A stretch of DNA of 64,000 nucleotides. Origin: Fratercula arctica. Its lineage: Eukaryota; Chordata; Aves; Charadriiformes; Alcidae. The stretch is taken from NCBI GenBank assembly GCA_947846985.1, contig CANTUZ010000002.1:15200087-15264086 (forward strand), read 5' to 3'. The notes beneath the pieces are model-generated. The model ran no database searches and was not told the origin of the DNA. It saw only the letters and a program-made list of their open reading frames with translations. Positions 49,673-60,025 of the stretch are shown here, piece by piece; position 1 is the first letter of the stretch, and every line of letters begins with the position of its first letter. A program made the translations under genes and the position numbers.

Positions 49673-51688
49673 ATGGAGTGGAGTTACCTGTTGGAAATCA
49701 CCTCGCTGCTCGCCGCCCTGTCCCTGCTGCAGCGCGCCGGCTGCGCCGCCGCCTCGGCCGCCAGCGCCGCGTCCTCCTCCTCCTCCTCCTCGGCCAAGGA
49801 GCTGTCGTGCCAGGAGATCACCGTGCCCCTCTGCAAGGGCATCGGCTACAACTACACCTACATGCCCAACCAGTTCAACCACGACACGCAGGACGAGGCC
49901 GGGCTGGAGGTGCACCAGTTCTGGCCGCTGGTGGAGATCCAGTGCTCCAGCGACCTGCGCTTCTTCCTCTGCAGCATGTACACCCCCATCTGCCTGGAGG
50001 ACTACAAGAAGCCGCTGCCGCCCTGCCGCAGCGTCTGCGAGCGGGCCAAGGCCGGCTGCGCCCCGCTCATGCGCCAGTACGGCTTCGCCTGGCCGGACAG
50101 AATGCGCTGCGACCGCCTCCCCGAGCAGGGCAGCCCGGACACGCTCTGCATGGACTACAACCGCACCGACCTCACCACGGCCGCCCCGCCGCCCGCCAAG
50201 CCCCCGCTCCGCGGCGCCAAGCCCGGCGGCCCGGCCAAGGCTCCCCCCGCCGCCGCCCCGCCGGCCGAGGCCCCGCGTAAGACGCGGCCGCCGCCGCCCT
50301 GCGAGCCGGGCTGCCAGTGCCGGGCCCCCATGGTGTCGGTGTCCAGCGAGCGGCATCCCCTCTACAACCGCGTCAAGACGGGGCAGATCGCCAACTGCGC
50401 CCTGCCCTGCCACAACCCCTACTTCAGCCCCGACGAGCGCGCCTTCACCGCCTTCTGGATCGGGCTCTGGTCCGTGCTCTGCTTCCTCTCCACCTTCGCC
50501 ACCGTTTCCACCTTCCTCATCGACATGGAGCGCTTCAAGTACCCCGAGCGCCCCATCATCTTCCTGGCCGCCTGCTACCTCTTCGTCTCCCTCGGCTACC
50601 TGGTGCGCCTGGTGGCCGGACACGAGAAGGTGGCGTGCAGCGGCGGGGCGGGGGCGGGCGGCGCGGGGGCCGGGGCGGCGGGGGCCGGCGGCGGCGCGGC
50701 GGCGGGGGCGGCGGCGGCGGGGGGTCGGGGGGCGGCGGGCGGGGCGGCCGAGCTGCAGCCGGAGCTGGCGGTGGCCGAGCACGTTCGGTACGAGAGCACC
50801 GGCCCGGCGCTGTGCACCGTGGTCTTCCTGCTCGTCTACTTCTTCGGCATGGCCAGCTCCATCTGGTGGGTCATCCTCTCCCTCACCTGGTTCCTCGCCG
50901 CCGGCATGAAATGGGGCAACGAGGCCATCGCCGGCTACGCACAGTATTTCCACCTGGCCGCCTGGCTGCTCCCCAGCGTCAAGTCCATTGCCGTGCTGGC
51001 ACTCAGCTCCGTGGACGGGGACCCCGTGGCTGGCATCTGCTACGTGGGCAACCAGAGCCTGGAGAACTTACGGGGCTTCGTGCTGGCACCGCTGCTCATC
51101 TACTTGGCCATCGGCTCCATGTTCCTGCTCGCCGGCTTCGTCTCGCTCTTCCGCATCCGCAGCGTCATCAAGCAGCAGGGTGGCCCCACCAAGACCCACA
51201 AGCTGGAGAAACTGATGATACGTCTGGGCCTCTTCACTGTGCTCTACACCGTGCCGGCTGCCAGCGTGGTCGCCTGCCTCTTCTACGAGCAGCACAACCG
51301 GCCCCGCTGGGAGGCCACGCACAACTGCCCTTGCCTGCGCGACCAGCAGCCCGATCAGGCCCGCCGCCCTGACTATGCTGTCTTCATGCTCAAGTACTTC
51401 ATGTGCCTGGTGGTGGGCATCACCTCTGGTGTCTGGGTCTGGTCTGGCAAGACCCTCGAGTCCTGGAGGGCCCTCTGCACCCGCTGCTGCTGGGCCAGCA
51501 AAGGTGCTGCCGTGGCTGGGGGCACAGGGGCAGGAGCAGGTGGGCAAGCGGCAATCGCTGCAGCAGGAGGACTTGGGGCTGGAGGCGGTGGCTCCCTATA
51601 CAGCGATGTCAGCACCGGCCTGACGTGGAGGTCAGGCACCGCCAGCTCGGTCTCCTACCCCAAGCAGATGCCCCTGTCTCAAGTGTGA
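49673..51688 (+). CDS. FZD8: Frizzled-8, seven-pass Wnt receptor
   Basis: This single uninterrupted reading frame encodes 671 residues; FZD8 is intronless in vertebrates. A hydrophobic signal peptide covers about residues 1-25, followed by a Ser-rich stretch. The Wnt-binding cysteine-rich domain runs about 42-165 with ten cysteines (46, 54, 91, 100, 107, 118, 122, 129, 146, 159) and N-glycosylation sequons at N60 and N163. A Pro/Ala-rich linker (about 169-208) leads to the CEPGCQC hinge. Seven hydrophobic segments lie near 258-283, 294-315, 380-409, 425-444, 468-493, 514-537 and 569-590. The KTxxxW Dishevelled-binding motif is K593-W598, and the C terminus (SQV) is a class I PDZ ligand. The Gly/Ala-rich first extracellular loop (about 323-359) and the C-terminal TGLTWRSGTASSVSYPKQMP stretch are FZD8 hallmarks and separate it from FZD5. 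I chose the ATG at 49673 because it has A at -3 and G at +4 and begins the conserved MEW start; the frame is open further upstream only from non-ATG codons. The receptor acts at the plasma membrane with LRP5/6 in Wnt/beta-catenin signalling. Length is slightly below human FZD8 (694, from memory), mainly because the linkers are shorter. Confidence 0.98.
   Translation: MEWSYLLEITSLLAALSLLQRAGCAAASAASAASSSSSSSAKELSCQEITVPLCKGIGYNYTYMPNQFNHDTQDEAGLEVHQFWPLVEIQCSSDLRFFLCSMYTPICLEDYKKPLPPCRSVCERAKAGCAPLMRQYGFAWPDRMRCDRLPEQGSPDTLCMDYNRTDLTTAAPPPAKPPLRGAKPGGPAKAPPAAAPPAEAPRKTRPPPPCEPGCQCRAPMVSVSSERHPLYNRVKTGQIANCALPCHNPYFSPDERAFTAFWIGLWSVLCFLSTFATVSTFLIDMERFKYPERPIIFLAACYLFVSLGYLVRLVAGHEKVACSGGAGAGGAGAGAAGAGGGAAAGAAAAGGRGAAGGAAELQPELAVAEHVRYESTGPALCTVVFLLVYFFGMASSIWWVILSLTWFLAAGMKWGNEAIAGYAQYFHLAAWLLPSVKSIAVLALSSVDGDPVAGICYVGNQSLENLRGFVLAPLLIYLAIGSMFLLAGFVSLFRIRSVIKQQGGPTKTHKLEKLMIRLGLFTVLYTVPAASVVACLFYEQHNRPRWEATHNCPCLRDQQPDQARRPDYAVFMLKYFMCLVVGITSGVWVWSGKTLESWRALCTRCCWASKGAAVAGGTGAGAGGQAAIAAAGGLGAGGGGSLYSDVSTGLTWRSGTASSVSYPKQMPLSQV
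50633..50749 (+). repeat. GGC/GCG-rich low-complexity segment coding the FZD8 Gly/Ala loop
   Basis: This in-frame GC-only stretch encodes about 39 mostly Gly and Ala residues in the first extracellular loop (residues about 321-359). It contains many G-runs on the + strand and is expected to vary in length between species by replication slippage. FZD8 orthologues are known to carry a Gly-rich insert at this point. Confidence 0.8.
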
Positions 51689-52330
51689 GGAGGGGGAAAG
51701 AGGCCAAAGGTTAGGGAATGAGGGACACTGGCCTGCCTAAAATGCCCCCTCACTGTTTGGTGCCATTAATGAACCCCTAATGGTCCTTATTAGCCACAGC
51801 TTGTATAGAACAATGCAGCTGGCAGAGGCCCCAGGCTCCAGCCCCCTCCTCCTTCCCCTCCATTCATATGCAGGGAGCATGTACTTCAAGGAGCCAGCTT
51901 ATTATTTTGCTGGCAGAGGAGGGTAGAGGCTCACCCGTGTCTTGCAGAGGGCAAGGCACAGCGGCTTCTGATTCACTCTGGACTAACAGCAGCTCTTCTC
52001 TCATGGGAGGCAGGGTCTTCCTCCCCTCCAGCCAGAGATGGGAGTCTGCTGGGACTGCAGGTTTTTGGGAATATTGGTGACCAGGCAAATGCCTTACAAT
52101 ACAGACTGAATCAAAACATGTCTTAATTATACACCCCAGATAAATACGGGTTTCCTACATTAAAGGATGTATTTATATAATTATTTGTTACCTTGTACAG
52201 ATGTGTAAAATATGTATATATCCAAAGCTATACAGTCTGTAAATTTTTTTTGTAAAAAAGTGTAGAGGCTACCCCTGTAAGAGCAAATATGAGTATTCTA
52301 TTTTGTCAATAAAATGACTTTTGATAAATG
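51689..52330 (+). other. FZD8 3' untranslated region
   Basis: Sequence after the FZD8 stop becomes AT-rich and runs to a canonical polyadenylation signal. The distal part (about 52120-52320) is rich in TGTA and T runs and contains TGTATATA at 52213-52220, a match to the Pumilio consensus UGUANAUA. The end is placed about 15-20 nt after the AATAAA. A longer alternative 3'UTR cannot be excluded. Confidence 0.75.
52308..52313 (+). terminator. FZD8 polyadenylation signal AATAAA
   Basis: A canonical AATAAA lies 620 bp after the FZD8 stop codon. It is followed by a T-rich stretch with a GACTTTT word repeated at about 52316 and 52330, plausible as a downstream element. It is the first AATAAA downstream of the stop codon. 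Confidence 0.8.
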
Positions 52331-53507
52331 ACTTTTTCAAGCCTTTCCCCTACTCCTGCCCTGGTTATTCCAGCTGCTCTGTCTTTAGGTGGTTCTATAA
52401 ACTATGAGCTACATTCATGCTCCAGTCATTGCCGTATAATAGATGGCTGCCTCTGATCTGTAGACACAAGGAAAACAAGTCATTCAACAAGTTGTTCTGA
52501 AAAAGTGTTTGCCAAAATGGGGAGGTGCCTTACCATGGTTCTCCTCTGCTTTTTGAAAGATGACAGTGTCTTTAAACGGAGCCTTTACAGAAGCGTCATC
52601 TCACATGGCATGTTAAGTATCCTTTTAAAATGGATGTTATTTTAGGAATGTGTACACACACTTCGCATATCTGTTGTCTACACTTCTGTAAGCACCTGCC
52701 TTTCCGGGGATGCATACTGAAGTGGAAAAGGTTAACGTTTTAAATTCATAGATCATCTACTACAGTGCAACAGCGAGTTGAGATTTGTTAGATCAATCTC
52801 TTCTTAACAGATTAAACTAACATCTTAACCTTTCATACTTAACTTTTGTATATCAAATATGGTCCTTTTTCAAGGGAAAAGGTATTGTTCTTCTGTCAGG
52901 ACTAAGCTAATTTATTTGAGCAGAAGGCTGTTGAATTAACAGAAGAATGCTTTGGCAATTGTTGAACTTTTTACCTGTCTGCCCAGTGGCTCAGAACATC
53001 ATTCCTTTAAGAGGAGCTAAATGAATAGGGTTAATCTGTAGGGAACTTGGTTTCTTTTGAGTTTGGGAAAACTTTGATCTTTTCTCTTCACCAAACGTGA
53101 TGTATAGTCTGAAGTTTCTTTCCCTGCTGCCTGGTTCCTCTTGTTGCAGACCAATTGGCCACCATGGAGCCTTAAAGTTCTTCAATTAAAGGGACGTGGG
53201 ACTTTTCTTTTTTTTTTTTATTTTAAGAGGAAGACTTGTAACAGTTAGTGAACACCAGAGGGAAAAGGGAGAACAGCCTTTTAAACAGCTTTTCCCTGCA
53301 TTGTTAGCCAGACCGCAGGCAGCAAGGCATGGCTTGGAGCATTATAGAAAAGAGCTATGAATGCCCTACAGGTGGTCTGCTCACATAATCTCCCCAATTT
53401 AAAACATTTTCCTTTACAGGACAATTGCATTACAAAACTCTCTTCTCTTTTGCTCCTAATTGAACCAAAGAACAACTACAAGATTTTCTTTCAAAACTGA
53501 GTATCTC

Positions 53508-53539
<32 letters not shown>

Positions 53540-53640
53540 GTAAATCTATTAACTACATTCTAATATGTTTTCTAAAATGAGATCACTCAGAATACCAGGA
53601 GCAAAAGCTGCATTAGACATTATTCCAGATATTTTTATGC
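52331..53640. other. Proximal 3' flank of FZD8, no gene seen
   Basis: Unique AT-rich sequence with a 25-base A-run at about 53508-53532. No gene or repeat recognised. Confidence 0.5.
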
Positions 53641-53900
53641 TTTCTGCTTATATTCTGTCAAATTAGCCATCATTTAAAAGCAATTGGTTAGGTTGTGTGC
53701 TAGCAGTGAAAAGATAGCCCCAGGTCCCTTATTAATCTGTCAATCATGATAAGAGATGGGCAGCTACCCTACTAATGACACAGATATCAATCATGATTTG
53801 TGGGAAAAACCTTGTTCCATTGAGCACTGACTTGATTATTGGTGTCCCTTTCAAAGATCCGTAACTTAATAGACTCCTCCACTTCTACAAAGTTACTGGG
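53640..53900. promoter_or_regulatory. Candidate enhancer with a PBX/MEIS-type decamer
   Basis: CTGTCAATCA at 53737-53746 is the exact inverse of TGATTGACAG, the composite PBX-MEIS/PREP site. A second ATCAATCATGATT word lies at about 53788. TTCAAAG at 53850-53856 fits the TCF/LEF core WWCAAAG, and ATTAAT words flank the region. Together, about 2 kb downstream of the FZD8 3' end, these suggest a developmental enhancer. This is inference from motifs only. Confidence 0.4.
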
Positions 53901-56900
53901 ATCATGAAAGGGAGGAATTCAAAATGCCAATCTCTAACTCCTTGGAGGGAAAAATAGTTTTAACTATGCAAATGCAAAGGATGTTCTGCTGGCGTTGATG
54001 CATGATGCCTATTTATACACCAGTTGACCGGGATTGGAATACTGACATACCTGTAAATGGAAAGTATTTTCCTGTATTGCTGGAAACATTTTTTAACAGT
54101 TGTTGAAACATTTAAATCAACATGGCAATTTTCCCTGCTGTCAGTGAGGCTAAGATAGAGGTCTTCCTCCTGCTGGGGAAGCCCCACGTATGGAAGCACA
54201 ATCACCTCATATAGATAAAAAAAAAAAAAAAAAAAATCTGTGTTCCTTCCCCTCTAGTGGGTTCCAGCAAGGAAGACAGAGGGGAGGTACAGCCACAACT
54301 ATTCTGTGAGAATTTGTTTAGATAGGTCTCTGGAAGACTGCAGGTAGAGGTTGCTAGTGCTGAGATAAAAGCATTTTCTAGTAAAAGAGGAAGTAGCTCT
54401 GTGGCTTAACCTAGCCTGGCATGAGCTAAGAAGTGCTGCAGGTAGTCTTAGTCAGGAAAGCAGTCTCAGAGCTGGTTAGGTTAACAAGATGCCTGCTTTG
54501 GCATTTGGAAATGACTGCGTAATAAAGGCTAAATAAATAAAAATGAGACAAAATTTCAAATCACTAGAAACACAAGCCTGGGGAATTGGTGCCAGAGAAG
54601 TTAATTTACAGGTGCAGATTTTTCTGAATCAACATAAAACTTGTTTCCGGGGAAAAAAAAAAAATATATCAGAAAAACCAAGAGCAAGGCATTTAGGTAT
54701 GCCAATAAAAATCCACGACTACACAGAACTTCACATTATTATGATACCCTTTATCAGACTTTAAATATAAATCTGCTATGAACATCCAAAATACATTGGT
54801 GAGGTGGCAGGAGTTACATGTTACCTTTCAAGATCTGACGATAAACTGCCTTCTCCCTAAATTTGCCATAGAGCTACTAAAAATAGTCCCAGCAGACCCG
54901 TGACCCAAGCCCTCACCTGCGGAGCAGGAATACCCTCGGCATCCCTGCTGGTGTGGGCTCACCCCTGGGCAGGGGCAGCACCCACATGCCCCAGCAATCG
55001 CACTAGCTCACGGGAGCTAAGGGAAATCTTTATTACCACTGATGTGGCTCCATAGCACAACTTGCATAGCAATATTTGGAGAGTTGGACAGATGGCAACC
55101 AAGAGCCTCCTGCAGCTCACACAAAAGTCTAATTTACTGCTCTGTTCAGGAAAGTAACTAAACTAGCAGAGAAACATGGTTCAGGGTGGGTTTGTTTTTT
55201 TTTTCATTCTCTAGCAAGCAACATACCTTTAGAGTGTTCCTTTTCTTTCCAGGACCCCTCCCTGCTTTACATGTTCCTGCTTCAAAAGGAAATCCTATGG
55301 ATTATTCTCCTCCTGCTGTAATAACTGAATAATCCCACAGCCCCCAAAGGAGCTGGCCCACCTGCAAGTGGGCCTTTTTAAAAAAGGCAGTGCATTGCAG
55401 GTGTGCTGCAGAGCCTCAGAGGGACACCACACCTCCCCCGGGCCCTGCTGCTGAGCCCCTGGGAGATACCTGGAAGTGTCCTGCAACCTGCTCCAAAGTT
55501 TTCCCCATGCAGAGGAAGCTTCCCTGGAGCTTTGGTGGTCAGTCATGGTAGGGAAGGGACTTCAGACAGGGAGGAACTGGGAAATTCTTATATATTGAAA
55601 TAGTGGCCAGGCTTTCTGGGAAGGCTATGAAGGCTAAGACTGGCATGCAAAGAGTCTTTTTTTCCTTCTTTCCTACACAACATTTTTAAATCAAAGTATT
55701 GGGCTACTCACCCATTAAAGAGTTCTTTAAATGTGCTTGACTAGTCCTGAAAGGTGTCCCAGGTGGGGTAGGAAAGCTGGAGGCAGAGGCACCTGTGTGC
55801 GCACACTACCCGCAGGGTGCGTCAGCCCAGCTCCAGAGCCCAGGCTCTTTCCAGACTCACTGGGGCAGACACCTCGCCAGGTGCCTGAAGGTGGGTTGTA
55901 TGAAAAATCGAAAACACAAGTTTTTCACAAGAGGAAACTAGTACTGGGAGCCAAAGCAGAATGCCCAAATTTAAAAAGGAATCAGTAGCTAAGAAAAAAA
56001 CCCAACAGAGTCCTTGGGAGAATCCCAGTTCTACTTTGAAATATAAAAACTTTGCTACAGGTAAGACCACCGATCCCAGTGACTGTGCTCAACATACTTC
56101 TTTCACAAGCCCTACATGCAGAGCAAAAGCCAAACCTAACCTGCCCAGTAAATTAACCTTCTTAACCAATAAAGGTATGGAATTTTATATGGAATAGCCA
56201 GGCCACCTAATATGGGGAAAAAGCGAACCGGTGATAAAGAACATTGGAAGGCGACAAAAGATGTTCCTGGAGTGAAAGCTCACCTACAGTCAAGATCATG
56301 CTGGAGGAAAGCTCAGTGTGGGCCAGTCAAACCAGCTTGAAGAATCACAACCAGTTTCCAAAGTGCCTGTTACAACCTGCATGCCCTGCTCCTACACCCC
56401 CTTTCCAGAGCCATGCAGCCTGTGTTTCTCTAGGCACACACTTCTTCCACTCCCACCCACCATGGACAACCCAGCTTCTGGCCCAAGAGGGCAGCAAGTG
56501 AGGAACAACCTCTCTCCATTGCCCATCCTGACCACGTTCTCTTTTTTTGCCCCGCATACCAAAACTGGATGGTATGGAAAAGATAGCACATCTCTTTCTA
56601 GAATTAAAGAGACTGGGCAGCAAAGGTCACCCTGAAAGCAACAGGATGAGCCTAAGAAGAATAAAGTGAGTGATTTACAGATGGTCCAAAGAAGAAATAT
56701 TAAACAGGGCAGACTCCCTGCATGTGGTCACGATGAGTTCTAGGCAGCCTTTAAGAGAACTCAATTAGAAACGTTCAGACAGCTCTATTTACTTAAGCTT
56801 TTATAAATGCCCATCATTACTGTAATCAGGTATATGAATTTCACTAGTTCAGCAGAAAGGATCACACATCATAAATGCTATGGTGGTATGGAAATAAATA

Positions 56901-57040
56901 CTGTCTGGTATTAAAATGTGGAGCCATAATCTGAGGTGACTAAGGATAGTCAAATCACTTCAGAAACTAGTATCTAAGGTCAAATGCTGAACCAAGCTTT
57001 TTGAAGGCTGAGATAATACTTTTTCACTCCTACAGGTCTC
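53901..57040. other. Intergenic, no gene seen
   Basis: Contains an A-run (54219-54236) and a perfect 7-bp GC hairpin (55355-55374). The slightly GC-rich sequence at 54.9-55.0 and 55.4-55.9 kb carries short frames of no recognisable identity. Confidence 0.45.
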
Positions 57041-57044
57041 TTAT

Positions 57045-57210
57045 CTATGATCTCAAAACACTTTACAGTCACTAGTGAATTAATAGTCAAATTTCTTCTT
57101 GGGAGACAAAAATTGCAGTAATAATACCCAGGCTAACGAAACTTAAGTGCAAGTGGAGGGGAGGAACCTGGATTTCCTGACTCTTTTGTGTTTTCAGTAA
57201 CGCTCCATTT
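57045..57210 (+). mobile_element. MIR-like (CORE) SINE relic
   Basis: ATCTCAAAACACTTTACAG near 57050, GAAACTTAAGTGCAAG near 57138, GGAACCTGGATTTCCTGACT near 57164, then AGTAACGCTCC near 57197. These follow the order of the MIR core and 3' parts (CTCAAAGCACTTTAC, AAACTGAGGC, GAACCCAGGTCTCCTGACT, AGTGCTCT). It is strongly diverged. Confidence 0.5.
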
Positions 57211-57639
57211 TCCAAACACATCCTCACACCTATGCTCTCCGCACCAGTTTCCCCTCAACAAACCCCCCACCAAAAGCCACAGTCCTGTACGCCCAGAGGG
57301 TACGCAGTTTCCCCGGCCAAATCTGTCACTGGAGTAAAGCTGGCACTCAAACACCAAACCCACTGCTACCTTTACAACTTCTGAAGTACCCTAGCCCTCA
57401 CATGGGGCCTGGGTGAGAGATGGCATCTTCTTCACCAGGAAGACACGAAGAGATCGGAGGGAGTTAGGCGAAAAGCAGCAGGCCGGTGTGGGGCCATCGC
57501 ATTAGGCTTACCAACCCCAGTCTGGGCTCTGTACGCTGAAGCGCTAAAGTTAAATCGGCTTTTAAGAGACTAGAGAGAAATGACTCATTCCTCCCGTTCT
57601 CTAAGGCCAGGCAGGTATGGAAAAGAGGGTTTACAACAG

Positions 57640-57760
57640 TTTTGGAGTTGTATCGGGCAAGAAATCCCGGCAGACGGAGGGGCCCCGGTGGGAACGAGTG
57701 TGCGGCAGGAGCGGGACGGGGCGCGGGGGGCGCGAAAAACTGCTCTGCTCGCCATCCAGC
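57640..57760. promoter_or_regulatory. Orphan CpG-dense patch
   Basis: Thirteen CpG dinucleotides lie within 57654-57751, including GCGCG twice, in a flank where CpG is otherwise rare. Weaker CpG enrichment reaches back to about 57290. It could be a small promoter for an unannotated or non-coding transcript, or a relic GC-rich repeat. Open frames here (up to 132 codons on +) follow from the GC content. Confidence 0.4.
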
Positions 57761-59100
57761 AGTGCCCTCAACTGGGAGAGACTGGGAATTTCACCCCGAG
57801 GCCCTGCCACCGTTCCCTGCTCTCGCAGGGCTCCCTCCCCAGCTGACGTTCCCAACCTTTTTTTTTCTCGACTTCTCCTCTCTCTTTTCGGTGCGTGGGG
57901 GAGGCGGTGTGGTGGGCGATGCCACCCTCCCCGGTCCCTCTGCCTGCTGGGGGGGGCAGCGCACCCCCGGGACCTGCCTGCTGCACACCCACCTCGCACA
58001 TCCCTATTGCTGTGACCCGCTGGGCACAGGTGACTGTCACCGCAACCAGCAGGGAACTACAACATCCTTTTTTAAACACACAGCCTTCCAAGAAAATATA
58101 AATTTAGTCAGAAAGATGTGGGCAAGTTACTATTCATATCCAATATACTATAAAGGTGAAAGCTGGACTCTCTCTTGGATACTGATTTTTTTAATATGTT
58201 GCAGGAAAAAAACGATTCGTTTCCAATAATTTTTGCCTTACGTGTGATTTGTTAGATGGTTTCATGTGTTCTAAATGCTTTAGCTAGATGTTCTTTCTTC
58301 CAGACATTTGTCATTGATAAATTAATTAAACCTAACGTTTTTCACAAAGAAGCATTAGTCTCAATTACTTTAGTTACTTGATTTTTTCTCCCATAAAATA
58401 AATCTACAACTAGAATGTCCCATTTTGACATCTTCTGAAATTAGGAAGAATCATTTTCACGCTATGAACTGATTTGATTCAAAGTGTATGTTAGACACGA
58501 CACCCTCATCGTTTTTCAGTGGTTGAAATCTAAACGGCCTCTTTCAATGTAAATCAGAAAATGTCACAATCTGGCTTATGAAGCAAACGACTGGCTTTGG
58601 CTTTCTGTCCAAATGTAGGGTGGGAATAGAATCAAATCTGACTTTTTGGAAGGGAAGGGGGAATGTTTCCCATTCAGCCACAGAACCTGCAGCTTTGGGG
58701 CAGCGCGTGTTCTGTACATTGCTGCCATCTGGAGCCACAGCCTCCCAGCGCCGCAGAGAGGGACAACCAGCCACTCGGCAGGGAGCTGCGTTACTTTCTT
58801 TCCCCAAACCTGCTGGGCAGAAAACACATTTAAAGTTGTGATTTTTAAGCTGAAGTTACTTTTTTGCAAAACTCCAGGGAAGCAGTATTTTTCCGATAAC
58901 GATTTGGAAAATCACAGTTTTCAAGAACACGGAGCAGGGCATTAGGAACCGTCAGATCAGGAAACCACAGAGACCCACAAGGAGCTTCATTGCTGCCATC
59001 CTCTAGCTCATTAGCGTACAAGAATTGTGTGTGTTGTTTTTAGCAGCTAAAGAGTTATTTATGGCCTCTATGTTCTCAAGCCAAAGTGAGTGAGGGGTGC
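57761..59100. other. Intergenic, no gene seen
   Basis: GC-rich sequence declines by about 58030, then unique AT-rich sequence follows. No gene recognised. Confidence 0.5.
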
Positions 59101-59119
59101 AACCAGGGCAAACACATCA

Positions 59120-59210
59120 GAGCAATGCAAATCACTGACAAGGCATCATGAATGCAAGCTGAGCAGAATTTAAATACAATCCATGAATGAGAGGAAAGAT
59201 TTGCATGAGG
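59120..59210. promoter_or_regulatory. Two inverted perfect POU octamers, possible enhancer
   Basis: ATGCAAAT at 59125-59132 and its inverse ATTTGCAT at 59199-59206 are both exact octamers, 66 bp apart in opposite orientation. Between them lies TACAATCCATGAATGAG, with a SOX-like ACAAT core. Only about two perfect octamers are expected in 64 kb by chance. Function is inferred. Confidence 0.4.
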
Positions 59211-59383
59211 GAAAGAATCATTAGAATCTGATTTAACAAGCAGTATATAAAATGGGCCTTTGCAGCTTAAAATGAAGAAAAGCACGTTCACGTTACACAT
59301 TCTTAACGAAAAAAAAAGCAAAATCACAAAAAAACCTAATTTATTAGTAGAGCTTGGAATAGAAATGGTTTTCACAGAATACC

Positions 59384-59580
59384 TTTAGATCCTGATTCAG
59401 AAACTTGTGCTTGATTGCTTTCTTGAATAGAAGTGGATCATAAGCATGTAGGGTGGTAGGGACTATTTAAGTGCATGCCAAAGTCCTATTGATTTCAGTG
59501 AGATTTTATAAGGTGCTTAAAGTAAGTGTATGCGTAAATGTTTTCCTGAACAAGAATGCATTTCTGAATTGGGATTTAAC
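59384..59580. mobile_element. Ancient palindromic non-autonomous element
   Basis: The left end ATCCTGATTCAGAAAC (59389-59404) matches the reverse complement of the right end (59561-59576) at 13 of 16 positions. In between lie CATAAGCATGTAGG, CCTATTGATTTCAGTGAG and GGTGCTTAAAGTAAGTGTAT. Long, largely palindromic repeats with CTGATTCAG ends and a TTGA-TTCA-TGG core are widespread in turtle, crocodilian and bird genomes and are probably MITE-like. Fragment 5263-5342 seems related. Confidence 0.6.
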
Positions 59581-60025
59581 TCATGAATTTACACAGTGCT
59601 TTCAAATATAATTCCTTCTGGGAAAATAAGATAGATGAGAATAAAAAAAAAAAATATGTACTTCTGCATGTCTTAAAAGAAGGCAATGGAGAATTATCCT
59701 GGGTAGAATTATTCAGGGTAGAATTTTCTGTAAGGTACAAAAGCCAACAGTGAAAAATCTGTGGAAGTTGAAAGTGAATAATGTTCATAGAGCAACTTTC
59801 ATAGATCCTCTGCTGGCTTCATCCCAACTGAATTACAGATTGATTTTGAATATACGGTACTATGTAGATAATGGCAGTCTCTTGGAAGAAAGGGGATATG
59901 TTATTTTACATTAAGTGATACTATATTTTATCTTTGAGACAAGTAAGAGAATTTCTTTTAAGAAACTTCTGCCATTTTTCATTTCCAGTCCGTTGTCACA
60001 AACACTACATAGAACAAACTTGTAT

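Larger units (their letters stand above)
47380..51700. promoter_or_regulatory. CpG island spanning FZD8 promoter, 5'UTR and CDS
   Basis: Composition switches abruptly from AT-rich flank with a T-rich run (about 47161-47192) to very GC- and CpG-rich sequence at about 47380. It stays so through the promoter, 5'UTR and coding region, then drops in the 3'UTR. The island contains a CCAAT (47552-47556) and many GC-box-like GGGCGG/CCGCCC words. CpG islands of several kilobases covering the whole gene are typical for developmental regulators and are often Polycomb-controlled. Stop codons are rare in such sequence, so the long open frames on both strands upstream of and antisense to FZD8 are not evidence of genes. 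Edges are judged by eye. Confidence 0.9.

Noticed and set aside
47336..49674. Many 75-260 codon frames on both strands in the CpG island
   Set aside because: All are Pro/Arg/Gly/Ala-rich, overlap one another in every frame and match no protein family; they result from CpG-island composition.
49076..50953. 625-codon open frame antisense to FZD8
   Set aside because: It mirrors the GC-rich FZD8 coding strand. Its peptide is Arg/Gly/Ala/Pro low complexity with no domain, as expected where stop codons are rare.
53508..53532. Long A-runs (also 17383, 34950, 54219) as retrogene tails
   Set aside because: No coding or SINE sequence precedes them. They are plain homopolymer tracts, and avian CR1 elements do not end in poly-A.
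55355..55380. GC hairpin followed by a T-run, resembling a bacterial terminator
   Set aside because: The stem is perfect (7 bp), but the genome is vertebrate and no transcript unit ends here.
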